From positions 392,501-456,500 of the forward strand of contig PVNU02002828.1 of NCBI GenBank assembly GCA_003013855.2: DNA of 64,000 bases, given 5' to 3'. Below, piece by piece: positions 51,762-63,332 of this stretch. Source of the DNA: Liriodendron chinense. Taxonomy: Eukaryota; Streptophyta; Magnoliopsida; Magnoliales; Magnoliaceae. The position numbers and the translations under genes were made by a program. Positions within the stretch are counted from its first letter, which is position 1. The number at the start of each line of letters is the position of its first letter. A model generated the notes under the pieces. The model had not been told where the DNA came from, made no database searches, and saw nothing but the letters and a program-made list of their open reading frames with translations.

Positions 51762-52738
51762 CTGCAGATTCAGATATACTGCCATTCAGAATCCAAGGAG
51801 AAAGGATAACACCGAAGTCCTATCAGTGATAAATAACAATAATAGCAATAATCATAATAATAATAATGAGAAATTATCAACTATAATGGTAAATGCATGC
51901 AACCCACTCACATGCCAACATGTCACAGGCGTGGGACAACAGATTGGTGAAGAAGGTGGGCAACCACGTGAAGATCACCTAGTAAAAACCAGGCTGGTTG
52001 ATACATCCAGACTACACCACCATCAGATGGGGTCCAGATGATCTCACAAGCTGGACAATTGAAGATTGAGCCGAACCAAGTGGTTCTGACTTCTGATCAA
52101 AGATCCGGCAAGTCCAACAATCCAGATATAGGGGGGCAAATAGTCCGATTGGACTGCAAGATTCACAAGGCCATAGTGTTTATTATTTGATTACTTATTC
52201 GAGTTTAAGTTAATCATGTTCAGAAAGTTTACCTCTATTATTTTTGTAATTTATTTTGTGGGTCAGTTTTTGGGTATCAAACGATGTATAAATCATGTGA
52301 AGGTCTCATTTGAGAGCTTATTGAGTTCTCTTTCAAATAAGCCCAAGATTATGCAATCTCGATACCATTAGATTGAGTTTATGGCTGATTTAAAGACAAC
52401 AAGTATTTTGTGACAGGATTTGGAAATATTTTAGCCACTTTCAAAATTTTATTGGAATTAGATGGTTTGCATTAAAGTAAAGTAAGGTTAGGAATATATT
52501 AGCTTCCATTTGTTTCAAAGAAAGTACATACACATGTATTAAATAAATATAATAAAAAAAACTTTAATTAGTTCATGAACAATTGATCGACTGAAAAAAA
52601 AAAAAAAAAGGTTCACGATTTTTAGCATGTTGCTCCCCACCACAATATTAGTTGCTTGAATTTCATCCTAGCATATGTTGCTTTTATCTCATATTCATGG
52701 ACCAATTTACCTGTTGTAATTCCTGATTGGATCAGCTC
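51762..52738. other. Intron or upstream spacer of the ABCB exon
   Basis: AT-rich, with poly-A runs near 52592. No upstream exon of the transporter was recognised. Confidence 0.4.
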
Positions 52739-53283
52739 TAGGCCTGGCAACGGGACATGTTGAACCATGTTCGTGTCGTGTCATGCTCGTGTTGTGTCAA
52801 AAATTTGCTCACCCAAACCCGACCCGTTAACTAACGGGTCGAAATCTAGAAACCCAAACCCATTCGTTAATTTAACGGGTAACCCGTAACCCGACCCATT
52901 TAACCCGTTAGGTCAATCTACTCATCAGATGGCCACACCATTGATGAGGACAATTGACAATTTGGCCCAGTATACAGCTGTGGTCCACCTAGTGGGCTCA
53001 TTCTATCACCGAAAACAATAGGATTCACTCATGAGACTGAGGAGGAATCACATGTACATTGCAATATTGCATATGGAGTGCCAAGGTTCATAGGTGGGCC
53101 ATGGTTTGGTGATCTAGACCATTATGTTAATGGGTTAAACAGGTTCGCAGGTGAAACAATAACCCGACCCGTTATGTTAACGGGTCTTAACGGGTCAACC
53201 CGTTAGTGGCCCGACACGATGAGGACCCGAACACTGGTTTTTTCGTGCTGGTTAGCGGGTCGTGTGGAATTTTGCCAGGCCTA
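52739..53283. mobile_element. hAT non-autonomous element, 545 bp
   Basis: Perfect 12-bp terminal repeats TAGGCCTGGCAA and TTGCCAGGCCTA, flanked by the identical 8-mer ATCAGCTC (52731-52738 and 53284-53291). Inside are inverted copies of AACGGGT/ACCCGTT. No coding capacity. Confidence 0.95.
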
Positions 53284-53819
53284 ATCAGCTCAGAAGGTAC
53301 AAATCAATTCGAAACTTGTTCCTTCAATATGGTTGCACCAATTTTGATACTAGAGAAAGTTCCATCTTGGGAATTGCTTTTTCTCCGTCCATGGTTTTAA
53401 GACTCATTCGAGCTGGCTTGGACTCTGAAGCACCTGATCTAGCTTTAGACCATGAGTCGGTTATTTAGAGGGGTGTGGGGTTGACTCGGCCTGACTTGTC
53501 CATGTTGGGTGAGACTCAAGCGATATAACCAAGTCAACCGGTGAGGCTGATTTCTTTATAAGTTCCATCCTTTATTTTTCACTCATTTTTCGCACCATTT
53601 TCCTCTTTTCTCCTACCAAAATTTTGGATGTCTTTCCTAAGCCCTAAAACGCGACTTTCAAGCTTCTATTGCAATCGAACCAAGGAAAATGCATTGTTTG
53701 GGCGGACCAAAGCAGGTCGGAAGAAATTTTGCATTTTTCGAAAAAAATCCCCAAGTTGAGGCACACCCAATATTTCCCTAGAAAAAAATCCCCAAGTTCT
53801 CATAGTGTAAGGGAAATAT
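53284..53819. other. Non-coding spacer
   Basis: Contains GAGTCGGTT/ACTCGGCC text like that near 6820 and 9080. No gene. Confidence 0.35.
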
Positions 53820-54114
53820 CACATGTATAGCCTAACGGCTAATACGTAACAGTAACAGCTGTAGCTGTTGCCCGATTCAGGTCTAAAACAAGAGAATCTA
53901 GGAAAGGAGGAATGTAATTGCCGTTACAGGGCCGTAATGGCCACTACCCCTTGTAAAGTTCTTCAGCTGTAACAGTTGAAAAACGGCTATTTTCCAGCCT
54001 ATTTAACTTGCATTTTTTTCCACATTTTAGACTGCAGGCCCTTTTTTGGAAAAATCGAAAATAGGAATTTATACCCATCTTTCTATCTGATTTACTGAGT
54101 CGGTGCTTTAATCT

Positions 54115-55260
54115 GATGTATGATGCATAGATGATCATAATCATGTCCTTCTTTCAGACTAATTACTTCATTTTCAATTTTTTATATTTATATTCTATCA
54201 TTTTTTAAAACTAGGGAAAATAATTATTTTTTTCCTTCTGATTTCCTAATTTGATTCTTCAATTGATGTGCCATGCATAGACGATCATAATCATGTGCTT
54301 CTTTCAGATTGACCCCATTTTATATTTTTTATATTTTTATTTACAGTATATTTTCTACCGTTTGTTAAAAAAATAGAAAAAATAATCATCTTTTTGTTCT
54401 TACTGATTCAATGCTTCAATCAGATGTGTCATCCATAGATGATCATAATAATGTGCTTCTTTCATATTATTAATGTCATTTTATAAATAAAAAAAAATTA
54501 TTTTCATATCAACTTCTACCTTGTTTTTCTTTTTCTTTTTTTTTCTTTTTTTTTTTCTGATTCAATTCTTCAATATGATGTGCAATGCATAGATGATCAT
54601 AATTATGTCCTTTCATATTATTGATGCCATTTTATATTTTTATCATTTTTTTATTTTTTGATCAATTTCTGTCATTTTCGGAAAACAAGAAAAATAATTG
54701 TTTTCTTTCGTTTTACTCAATGGTTCGATGCTTCCATATGATGTGCCATGCATAGATGATCATAATCATGTGCGTCATTCAGATTATTGATGCCATTTTA
54801 AAAAATAATTATTTTCTTTCGTTTTACTCAACGGTCAAATGCTTCCATATGATGTGCCACGCATAGATGATCATAATCATGTGCATCGTTCAGATTATTG
54901 ATGCCATTTTATATTTTTTTATAGTTTTCTTTTTATTTTTATCAATTTCTGTTTTTTTTCAAAAATTAGGAAAAATAATTATTTTCTTTTTTGTACTAAT
55001 TCAATGCTTCCATATGATGTGCCACGAGTAGATGATCATAATCATGTGCTTCTTTCAGATTATTGATATCATTTTATTTTTTTATAATTTTTTTAATTTT
55101 CGGATGAGTTTCTACCTTTTTTAAAATAAGAAAAATAATTATTTTTCATTTTTTTACTGATTAATGCCTCAATATGAAGTGCCATGCATAAATGATCATA
55201 ATCATGTACTTCTTTTATATTAATGACTTCATTTATATTTTTTATTTTCAAATTAGTGAC
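54115..55260. repeat. Tandem array, eight units of about 111-165 bp, older hAT element
   Basis: Units begin GATGTGCCATGCATAGATGA at about 54115, 54265, 54423, 54577, 54740, 54851, 55016 and 55176. Each contains CATAATCATGTGC, then CTTTCAGATTATTG. One unit is short (111 bp). Confidence 0.9.
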
Positions 55261-55402
55261 TCTATGTTCATATTTTGTTATTTTGAACAAGTTTTGGAGC
55301 TTAATTGGGTTTTAATTCATTATTTATTAATTAGAACTTAATTAATCTATTTGGATCTAATTAGATGTTTTGAAATTTACTTAATCCATTCGTTCTCCCA
55401 TA

Positions 55403-55474
55403 GGCCATAACTAGTAAGAAAATAGCTGGCCAACAAGGAAGTGAGGATATTGGATGGCAATATTGTGAGAGGAT
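55403..55474 (+). pseudogene. 5' fragment of the older hAT transposase (BED domain)
   Basis: Reads GSEDIGWQYCERI, matching EDIGWEHCQRI of the inner element, and ends at the insertion. The upstream TAG|GC resembles a splice acceptor. Confidence 0.75.
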
Positions 55475-55485
55475 CAAGGTGTGCC

Positions 55486-55605
55486 AAAACGGTTACGTAC
55501 CGGCCGTATCGGCCGATACGTAACGGAAACGGCTGACGCCGTTACACGATACGGGGTCCAAAACGGGGACACCCAAAATTTTGGTCCGTAACGGTAAAAA
55601 AACGG
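55486..55605. promoter_or_regulatory. AAACGG cluster near the hAT left end
   Basis: AAACGG at about 55487, 55527, 55561 and 55600, plus one at 60927 near the right end. AAACGG is the published subterminal motif bound by the maize Activator transposase. Binding here is inferred. Confidence 0.55.
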
Positions 55606-55992
55606 CTACTTTTTTTTTTCTATAAATCTGATGTTTTTTATTTCTTCACACTTTTCTTCTCCCATTTCTTTTCTAATTTGTTCTTTTGCTAAAAATGACC
55701 ACAATTAATCTATTTTGGAGAATTAAAACGACCAATTTCTACGAATTTGGATGAATCGAAGATCCGTTGGCCATTTTTCGAAGAAATCCGAAAATAGGTA
55801 TTTATACATTTTTCTTCCTCTAATCGCTTTTTTTCCACCATGATATGATGTTCTAGCCATTGTAAAATGTTAAAATGTGTATTTCAAGATTATGCAACTG
55901 ATTTTTATATTTTTTTTAATTTCCGACTATTTTCATATTAATATTAAAAATTAGTAAAAATCATGTTTGTTTTTTTTCTGGTTTAATGGTTG

Positions 55993-56880
55993 GATAACAT
56001 GTGTTACTTATAGTAGGACACAATCATGAGCATTTTATAGATTATGCACATGATTTGCTATTGTTTTTGTATTTTTTTAATTTCGGATTAATTTCGGAAT
56101 AATTTTAAAAATTAGGGAAAATCATTTTTTTCAAAAACAAATTCTGGTTTAAAGGTTGGATAATATGTGTTACTTATAATAGAATATAATCATGTGCATT
56201 TTACAGATTATGCACATGGTTTGTTATTTTTTTGGTATTTTTTTAATTTCGGAATAATTTTAAAAATTAGGGAAAATTATTTTTTTCCAAAAAAAATTCT
56301 GGTTTAAAGGTTGGATAACATGTGTTACTTATAATAGAACATAATCATGTGCATTTTACATATTATGCACATGGTTTGCTATTTTTTTCGTATTTTTTTA
56401 ATTTCGGATTGATTTCGGAATAATTTTAAAAATTAGGGAAAATCATTTTTTTTTCAAAAAAAACTTCTGGTTTAAAGGTTTGATAACATGTGTTACTTAT
56501 AGTAGAATACAATCATGAGCATTTTACAGATTATGCACATAATTTGCTATTTTTTTGTATTTTTTTAATTTCGGAATAATTTTAAAAATTAGGGAAAATC
56601 ATTTTTATCAAAAAAAATTCTGGTTTAAAGGTTGGATAATATGTGTTACTTATTATAGAATGTAATCATGTGCATTTTACAGATTATGCACATGGTTTGT
56701 TATTTTTTTGGTATTTTTTTAATTTCGGAATAATTTTAAAAATTAGGGAAAATCATTTTTTTCAAAAAAAATTTCTGGTTTAAAGGTTGGATAACATGTG
56801 TTACTTATAATAGAACATAATCATGTGCATTTTACAAATTATGCATATGGTTTTTTTTTTTTTAATTTCGGAATAATTTT
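55993..56880. repeat. Tandem array, six units of about 153-168 bp, inner hAT element
   Basis: Units begin GATAACATGTGTTACTTAT at 55993, 56159, 56314, 56482, 56635 and 56790. Each contains ATAATCATGTGC and TTTTACAGATTATGC. The shared core with the array at 54115 shows common origin. Confidence 0.93.
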
Positions 56881-57178
56881 AAAAATTAGAGAAAATCATT
56901 TTTTTCAAAAACATGGAGAATCATATTTACAGATTAATGACTAATGTATGTTTATCTTTTTATTTTTTTGACAGGTTTTGCCGTTTTGGAGCTTCGTAGT
57001 TGTACTTTGTAGGCTTGTAGCCCATAGGGTTTAGTATTTGAATTTAGTAGTTAGTACTTGATTTCATTAGCTATATTTAATATTTACAATTACATTTATA
57101 AGTTTTAAAATCTAAGTAATTCAATCTTAGACTCAGTATCTAAGTGACATAGTCACATAAGCCATCTCTAATTAAAAA

Positions 57179-60100
57179 ATGTCTGGAACTAGAAGTGGAA
57201 CTGCAAATGAGGATATTGGATGGGAACATTGTCAGAGGATAGGTGGTGGAAGGCACCAAATAAAATGCAACTATTGTGATAGAGTAATAAGTGGTGGAAT
57301 TACGCGACTTAAACAACATTTGGCAAATCGAAAGGGTCAAGTTACAGGATGCACCAAAGTTCCCAAAGAGATAATGATACTGATGCAAGCCAATTTAGAT
57401 GAGTCAAAGGGGAAACGAGCTGCTGTGCAGAAAAAGAAAGATGATATCCTTGATGCGGCCCAACAAGAGGTGTTTAGTCCAGAATATATGGGCGTTCGTG
57501 GCGAAGATATCATTGATTCTGGAGAAGATTCTGATCGAGAAATAACTATAGCTAGGAGAGAAAGCGTGCGCTATGCTTGTGAAGAGGAAGAACGTCGACG
57601 CACGTTTGGTTCAAGTGCGAGTGGGAGTGGGAGTGGCCAGGAGAGTACAACTGCAGCCCCAACGGGAAATACAGCTGGGGTTGGAGGGGGTACGTTTGGT
57701 GGATTAAGGCGTATGTTTAGCAGCCGGCGGGGCACATCTTCACATGCAGCTCGTCATCCTATAGATGTAGATGTGGAAGAAGAAGATGTGCCTAGGAGAC
57801 CCTCTGTTGATCCGATCCTCTTTAGGAAAGAATTTAGTAAACAAAAGAAGATAAAACAAATGTAGAGTAGAACTTCTGTTGAGAAACTGGGTAGGGCAAC
57901 AGCAAAGTTATTTATACATGCCAACATACCCCCTAATACGGCAAACTCTCCATATTGGCAGGTGGCAATTGATGCAGCAGCAGAAGCAGGTGAAGGAATT
58001 AAAGCTCCCATAGCCAAGGAGATTAGGGGAAAATGGACAGACGCAGAGTATGCGGATACAAAGGCATTCGTAAATACCTTTAAACCCATATGGCAAGCCA
58101 GAGGATGTACGATCATGTGTGATGGTTGGACTGGCCCAACAAGACGCAGCATGATCAACTTCATGGTGTATTGCCACTTGGGAACAGTGTACCACAAGTC
58201 AATTGATGCCTCGGATGAAATAAAAAATGCTAAATATATTTTTAACTTGATGGATAAAGTAGTGGATGAGATTGGGGAGGAGTATGTGGTACAGATTGTG
58301 ACAGATAATGAAGCAACATATAAGTCTGCAGGAAATTTGTTGATGCTAAAGAAACCACATCTATTTTGGTCACCATGTGCTGCACATTGTATTGATCTTA
58401 TATTGGAAGACAATGGAAAGAGAAAGAATGTCAAAGAAATGGTTGAAAAAGCAAAAGAAGTGACAACATTTATTTACAACCATAATCACCTAGTTGCAAT
58501 AATGAGGAAGTTCACGAAGGAACGAGAGTTGCTTAGACCAGCGGCGACTAGATTTGCAACAAACTTTATAGCTTTAGAGAGTTTGTATCAGCATAGGGGA
58601 GAGATGAGTGAAATGTTTACTTCCCAATAATGGCTCAACACAAAATATGGGAAGAAGACATCAGGGACGCCGGTTGATGTTGTAAACACCATAAGAGACA
58701 ACAAATATTGGAAGAGGGTTAAGAAAATTTTGAAGGTAATGGAACCACTGATGAGGGTACTTCGTCTTGTTGAAACCGATGAAGCACCTACGATGGGCTT
58801 CCTCTACGACACCATGGATAAAGCGAAGTTGGCAATTCAACGTGATTGTTCAAGCTGGCAATCTTACTGGAATTTGATCGACAAAAGATGGACAAAGCAG
58901 CTCCACCACGATATTCATGCAGCAGGTTATTACCTAAATCCTAGGTATAGATATGCCCAATCATTTGTTATGGATGATGAGGTTCGTATTGGATTAAAGA
59001 ATGTGATAAAGAGATTAGAGCCTGACTTAGATGCACAAATAAGGGCTTTGAATGAATTGGATATATTTGGAACTCGCCAGGGTATCTTTGGAAATACTCG
59101 TGCACAACATGCAGTATTTAGGTTGCAACCCGCCGACTGGTGGGTAAATTTCGGAGAGGACACACCGGCTCTCCAAAAACTTGCAGTAAGGATTTTGAGC
59201 CAGACAACGTCTTCCTCTAGTTGCGAAAGAAATTGGAGTTATTTTGCACTTATTCATATGAAGAATAGAAATAGAATTCAGACTAGGACGTTAAATAGAC
59301 TTGTCTTTATGCATTACAACATGAGGCTAAGAATGCGCATGCATTCAAGGAGGCCTAACGCCAATAATGCCGGTGATGTGGATTATTGTCCAATAAACTT
59401 GGACAATATTTATGATGAGGAAGACCCACTTCTACCTTGATTGGAAGCAAGGGAAAAAGAAATAGAAGAGGATAGTGAAGAAATAGAAGTTGAAGACCAA
59501 GAAATACGCAAGGCACAGCAAGAGAGTCGTGCATTTGTGTTGGACCCAAAAAGGGGGGCAGATTTCATGCAAACTCAGCAGAAGAGTGCGAGCTCTAGCG
59601 ATACTGAAACAGATGATGATGATGATAATGATGATGCACCTAATGTTGGTCCCACTTCTAGCATTGCTCAACCCACCGGGGCTACTGATACCATACGACC
59701 GTCTACGGATCGTGAGGCTGATGAGCTTCAACGAAGCAAGCGGGGCCGAGGGGGTCGAACTCACAAGTGTACTGAGTCACGATACAGCCAGCAGGAGCCT
59801 GGCTCTAGTAGTGCACCTGCAGGTCCTGCACCGCAATCTACACCAACAGATCTGGAACATCAGCATGCGTATGGCTATGATCCGAAGAATTATGGGTATT
59901 CTTACAGCCAATGGGATTATAGGGAACCTATTCCGCCACTTTCATGTTGGAGTAGTCCTCCTGACGCTGTTCCACATCTACCATATGAACCAAATCCAAG
60001 TTATTCATCTCAATCTCAACAGCCTGAATACGAGTACCAGTATGGGCACGGCTATTCGACGGGCACTAGTAGATATCCTTACTCAGGGTCAGAATCTTTG

Positions 60101-60265
60101 CCTAGTCAGGATCAATCATCATCAGGTTTCATTGACCTGGTCTTTCCCTCTGGCACTGAATATTATGGATATGCAACAACAAGACCGCAACAACCCGATG
60201 ATGATGACGACGACGACGTGGAGGTTGAGCAACCACAACAAAGCAGGTTTTCATTTTGGTGGTGA
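57179..60265 (+). pseudogene. hAT transposase with three in-frame stops
   Basis: One continuous reading frame of about 1,028 codons from ATG 57179 to TGA 60263, broken only by TAG (57863), TAA (58628) and TGA (59438), with no frameshift. The order is a BED zinc finger (CNYCDRVISGG and HLANRKG, near residues 30-70), a low-complexity acidic linker, DUF659 (DGWTGPTRRSMINFM), the catalytic-core motif LIWSPCAAHC-like FWSPCAAHCIDLIL, the hAT dimerisation region (SSSSCERNWS), and a Gln/Ser/Pro/Asp-rich tail. The first stop replaces the TGG seen in the older element at the same position. Confidence 0.88.
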
Positions 60266-60982
60266 GTTCCAGTTTGGTGAGTCTTTTCCATTACCCACAT
60301 GGTCATACATTCACCCAAAAAACACACACTTTACATTGTTAAACTTGTGTTTAAAATAACTCCCCTGACAAGTGACAACCAGTCAAGTAATCTTTAATCA
60401 ACATGCTTGCAGGGGAGTATATCAGGTACTACTATTTTTTTTTTCTACTTTAGAATGCTCAATTGGCAGGACAAGAGTCGGTCATAGATTCAAGATAAGT
60501 CTTACTACATTATTTTTTGCAAGTCCTCACTCCTCACTCCTCAGGTATGTAAATAAATTGTAAATAATATAAAGTAAATTATAAAAAATAATAGTACATA
60601 TGAAAATTGAAATACTTTGATGTTACATTTATTCTAATATACATATTATTGGTATTAGACAGTTAGAAATTTGAATTTATAAGTTTTGCAGTTAATTCTA
60701 GGTTATCAGCTTCATAAATTCATCAGACAGCCCGATACAGCTTTTTCACCAAAGAGTAGACCGCTTCACCACCATAAACATGTTCAAAATTATAAATGAA
60801 TGCATATTTGGGATGTTTGGAATTTTCTGGATTTAATCCATATTTTTTTTTAGAATTTTTTGGCAAAAAAAAAAAATGAACCTTTACGAGGGGCGTATTG
60901 GCTGATACGGCCCGTATCCGTATCGGAAACGGTGGGCACCGTTACGCCCACCGATACCGCTACGGGACATCTTGGAGAGGAT

Positions 60983-61997
60983 GGGGTGGTACGAGGCACC
61001 AAATAAAGTGCAACTATTGTGATAGATTGATAACTGGTGGAACCACATGACTAAAACAATACTTGGCACATCAAAAGGGCCAAGTCGTGGGGTGTACCAA
61101 AGTGCCAAGAGAGAATGATCTTGATGCAACAAAGTTTGGATGAGTCGAAGTGAAAACGAGTCATCATGTGGAAGAAGAAAAGTAAAGTTCTGGAAGCAGC
61201 TTGGCAGAAGGTGTTTGGTACTGATTATATGGGCTTTCATGATGAGGAGAATGTTGAATATGACAAACATTTCAATCGAGAGGTAACTATGGCCAGGGGA
61301 TAGAGCGTGCACATTGCTCATAAAGATGAAGAACGTCAGCGCATGTATGTAGGAGCGGGTCCATACATAATGCGAGGGGCAGCGAAAGTGCAATTGCAAG
61401 TGGAGGTAGGTTTAGTGGATTACGGCATATGTTTGGCAGCCGACGAGAGACATCTTCACGTGATGCCACCATGGATGTGGATGTGGATGTGGATGTGGAG
61501 CTCAGGAGACCTATGATCCGATCTTGTTTAGGAAGGTGACGAGTAAACAAAAGAAGATCAAATAAATGTGGATTAGAACTTCCATTCAGAAGTTGGGTAG
61601 GGCAACAGCTAAGTTATTCTTACATGATAACACACCTCCAAATGCAGTCAACTCCCATGCTGGCAAGTAGTAATCGACGCAACAACAGAAGTAGGCAAAG
61701 GAATTAAGGTACGGGGAAATGGACAAATGCAAAGTATGCGGATGTGAAGACGTACATGGCTACCTTTAGACTCGTATGGCAGGCCCGAGGATGCATGATC
61801 ATGTGCGATGGCTAGACTAGCCCAACCAAACGCACTATGCTCAACTTTGCAGGTGTACTGCTAGTTGGGAACAATGTTCCATAAGTCAATCCATGCATCG
61901 GCTGAAACAAAAAAATGTTGATTATATTTTCTCCCAAATGGATATAGTAGTGAATGAGAATGGAGAGGAGAATGTGGTGCAAGTTGCGACCGATAAC
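60983..61997 (+). pseudogene. Older hAT transposase, middle fragment
   Basis: Continues with GGCACCAAATAAAGTGCAAC, the BED-domain codons, then stops and frameshifts. A GGATGT repeat near 61471 is at the linker. It ends before the 61998 insertion within the DUF659 region. Confidence 0.8.
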
Positions 61998-62214
61998 CAT
62001 GGTATGCCACAACGGTCATTACGAGGCCATAAAGGTCATTACATAAAGGTAATGTTGGCAACCGTTACATGCTACGAGGTCATAACGTAACTGCTGTTAC
62101 GGGGCAAATACAGGTTTTTCAAGTTTTCTTTTCCAATAAAAGAAAAGGAGCTCGTAACAACTGTTACGACTCATGCTGTAAAGGTAATAGTGGTGGCCAT
62201 TACCGAATACCTTG
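61998..62214. mobile_element. 217-bp hAT MITE nested in the older element
   Basis: The left end CATGGTATGCCACAACGG and the reverse complement of the right end, CAAGGTATTCGG, flank GTTACGTAACG-like motifs. The adjacent 8-mers CCGATAAC and TCGATAAT agree at 6 of 8. It interrupts the DUF659 codons. Confidence 0.75.
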
Positions 62215-62222
62215 TCGATAAT

Positions 62223-62405
62223 AAAGCAACATATAAGGCTATGGAAATAATGTCGATGCTGAAGAGACCACATATATTCTTATCACCATGTGTTGCACAT
62301 TGAATTGATCTTATATTGGAAGACATTGGAAAGAAGAAGAGTATTGCGACATTGGTCGAAAGCACAAGAGAAATGACAACATTCATTTACAACCATAATC
62401 AAGTA
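62223..62405 (+). pseudogene. Older hAT transposase fragment
   Basis: Includes CATATATTCTTATCACCATG, matching the FWSPCAAHC region of the inner element, and MTTFIYNHNQV-like codons up to the next insertion. Confidence 0.8.
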
Positions 62406-62413
62406 GTCGTCAT

Positions 62414-63324
62414 TAATGTTTCAAGTATTGACGATATCGGCCGATATATCCCACGATATATCTTGTATCCCACCTGTGCGATATGAAATGCACAAATAGT
62501 GCCGATATATCCCACATGTTCGATCCAGTGAGCATTTGCAATTTCCAATCCCTTTTTTGGTTGAAGTCATGTTAAATCAGTGTCAAATTGTTACAAATCC
62601 ATTGGTTCTTCATGTTTTGCATGAAAAATCATGGAGTTGGAGCTTTGATTTCAATAACCACTGGTTCTTCATGCTCTCCATGTTTTTTCGAAATTTTCCT
62701 TCAACCAGCTGTCAATTGAGACTAATTTCGAAGTATTTAGGAGTATTTGATGAAATGATCATCACAAACACTCCAATTTCAGATTTGGGGGAAATTAGGG
62801 AAAATTCAAAATTTTCCCAATTTCTACCAAATTGCTTGCAATGTTGCAATCCAAACATGAAATCAAGCATGTATGAGGGCTGATCTACTGATTTGTTTAG
62901 TCCCTGTCAATTTTTTTTTTTTTTTTTTGAAATTTCCTTTCAACCAACCGTCAATTGAGACTAATTTCTAAGTATTTAAGAGTGTTTGATGAAATGATCA
63001 TCACATACACTTTAAATGTTATGCATTCAATTTGAATATAGTTGCATTAGTTAACTTCACTCAGACAAGGCATAGCTTAGGATCCTATACAAAGGAAACC
63101 TATTATGTACACTTATTTTTTGAGATGTTATGATTAAAAAGTGCGTATTAAGGTCCTTTTTAACAATCCCTGAAGTTTCATTGAAAAATGCAACAATCTT
63201 CCCCATGTTTCTCAAAAAGTGCGATAAATTACCCAATACAAACAATATATCTCGTGCGATAATCGATATGTATCTGTATCCCAAGGATCCGATACGTAAC
63301 GTGATACTGATATTTCGAACACCA
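62414..63324. mobile_element. 911-bp hAT element nested in the older element
   Basis: Flanked by the identical 8-mer GTCGTCAT (62406-62413 and 63325-63332). The ends TAATGTTTCAAGTAT and, as reverse complement, TGGTGTTCGAAATAT are decayed relatives of the CAGTGTTCG ends at 40371. The interior has GATATCGGCCGATATATCC and no coding capacity. Confidence 0.88.
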
Positions 63325-63332
63325 GTCGTCAT

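Larger units (their letters stand above)
55475..60974 (+). mobile_element. hAT element with transposase gene, 5,500 bp
   Basis: Terminal repeats CAAGGTGTGCC and, as reverse complement of the right end, CAAGATGTCCC, flanked by the identical 8-mer GAGAGGAT (55467-55474 and 60975-60982). It is inserted in the BED-domain codons of the older hAT element. AAACGG motifs cluster at the left end and one lies near the right end. A tandem array and then the transposase gene follow. Confidence 0.94.

Noticed and set aside
54115..56880. CRISPR array
   Set aside because: Units are tandem without unique spacers, the setting is a plant genome, and the arrays lie in hAT elements.
57754..58434. 226-codon minus-strand frame
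   Set aside because: Antisense shadow of the hAT transposase; no domain recognised.
59490..60359. 289-codon frame overlapping the hAT transposase tail
   Set aside because: A shadow of the low-complexity coding frame. It reads GATGAT repeats as methionine/isoleucine runs and has no recognisable domain.
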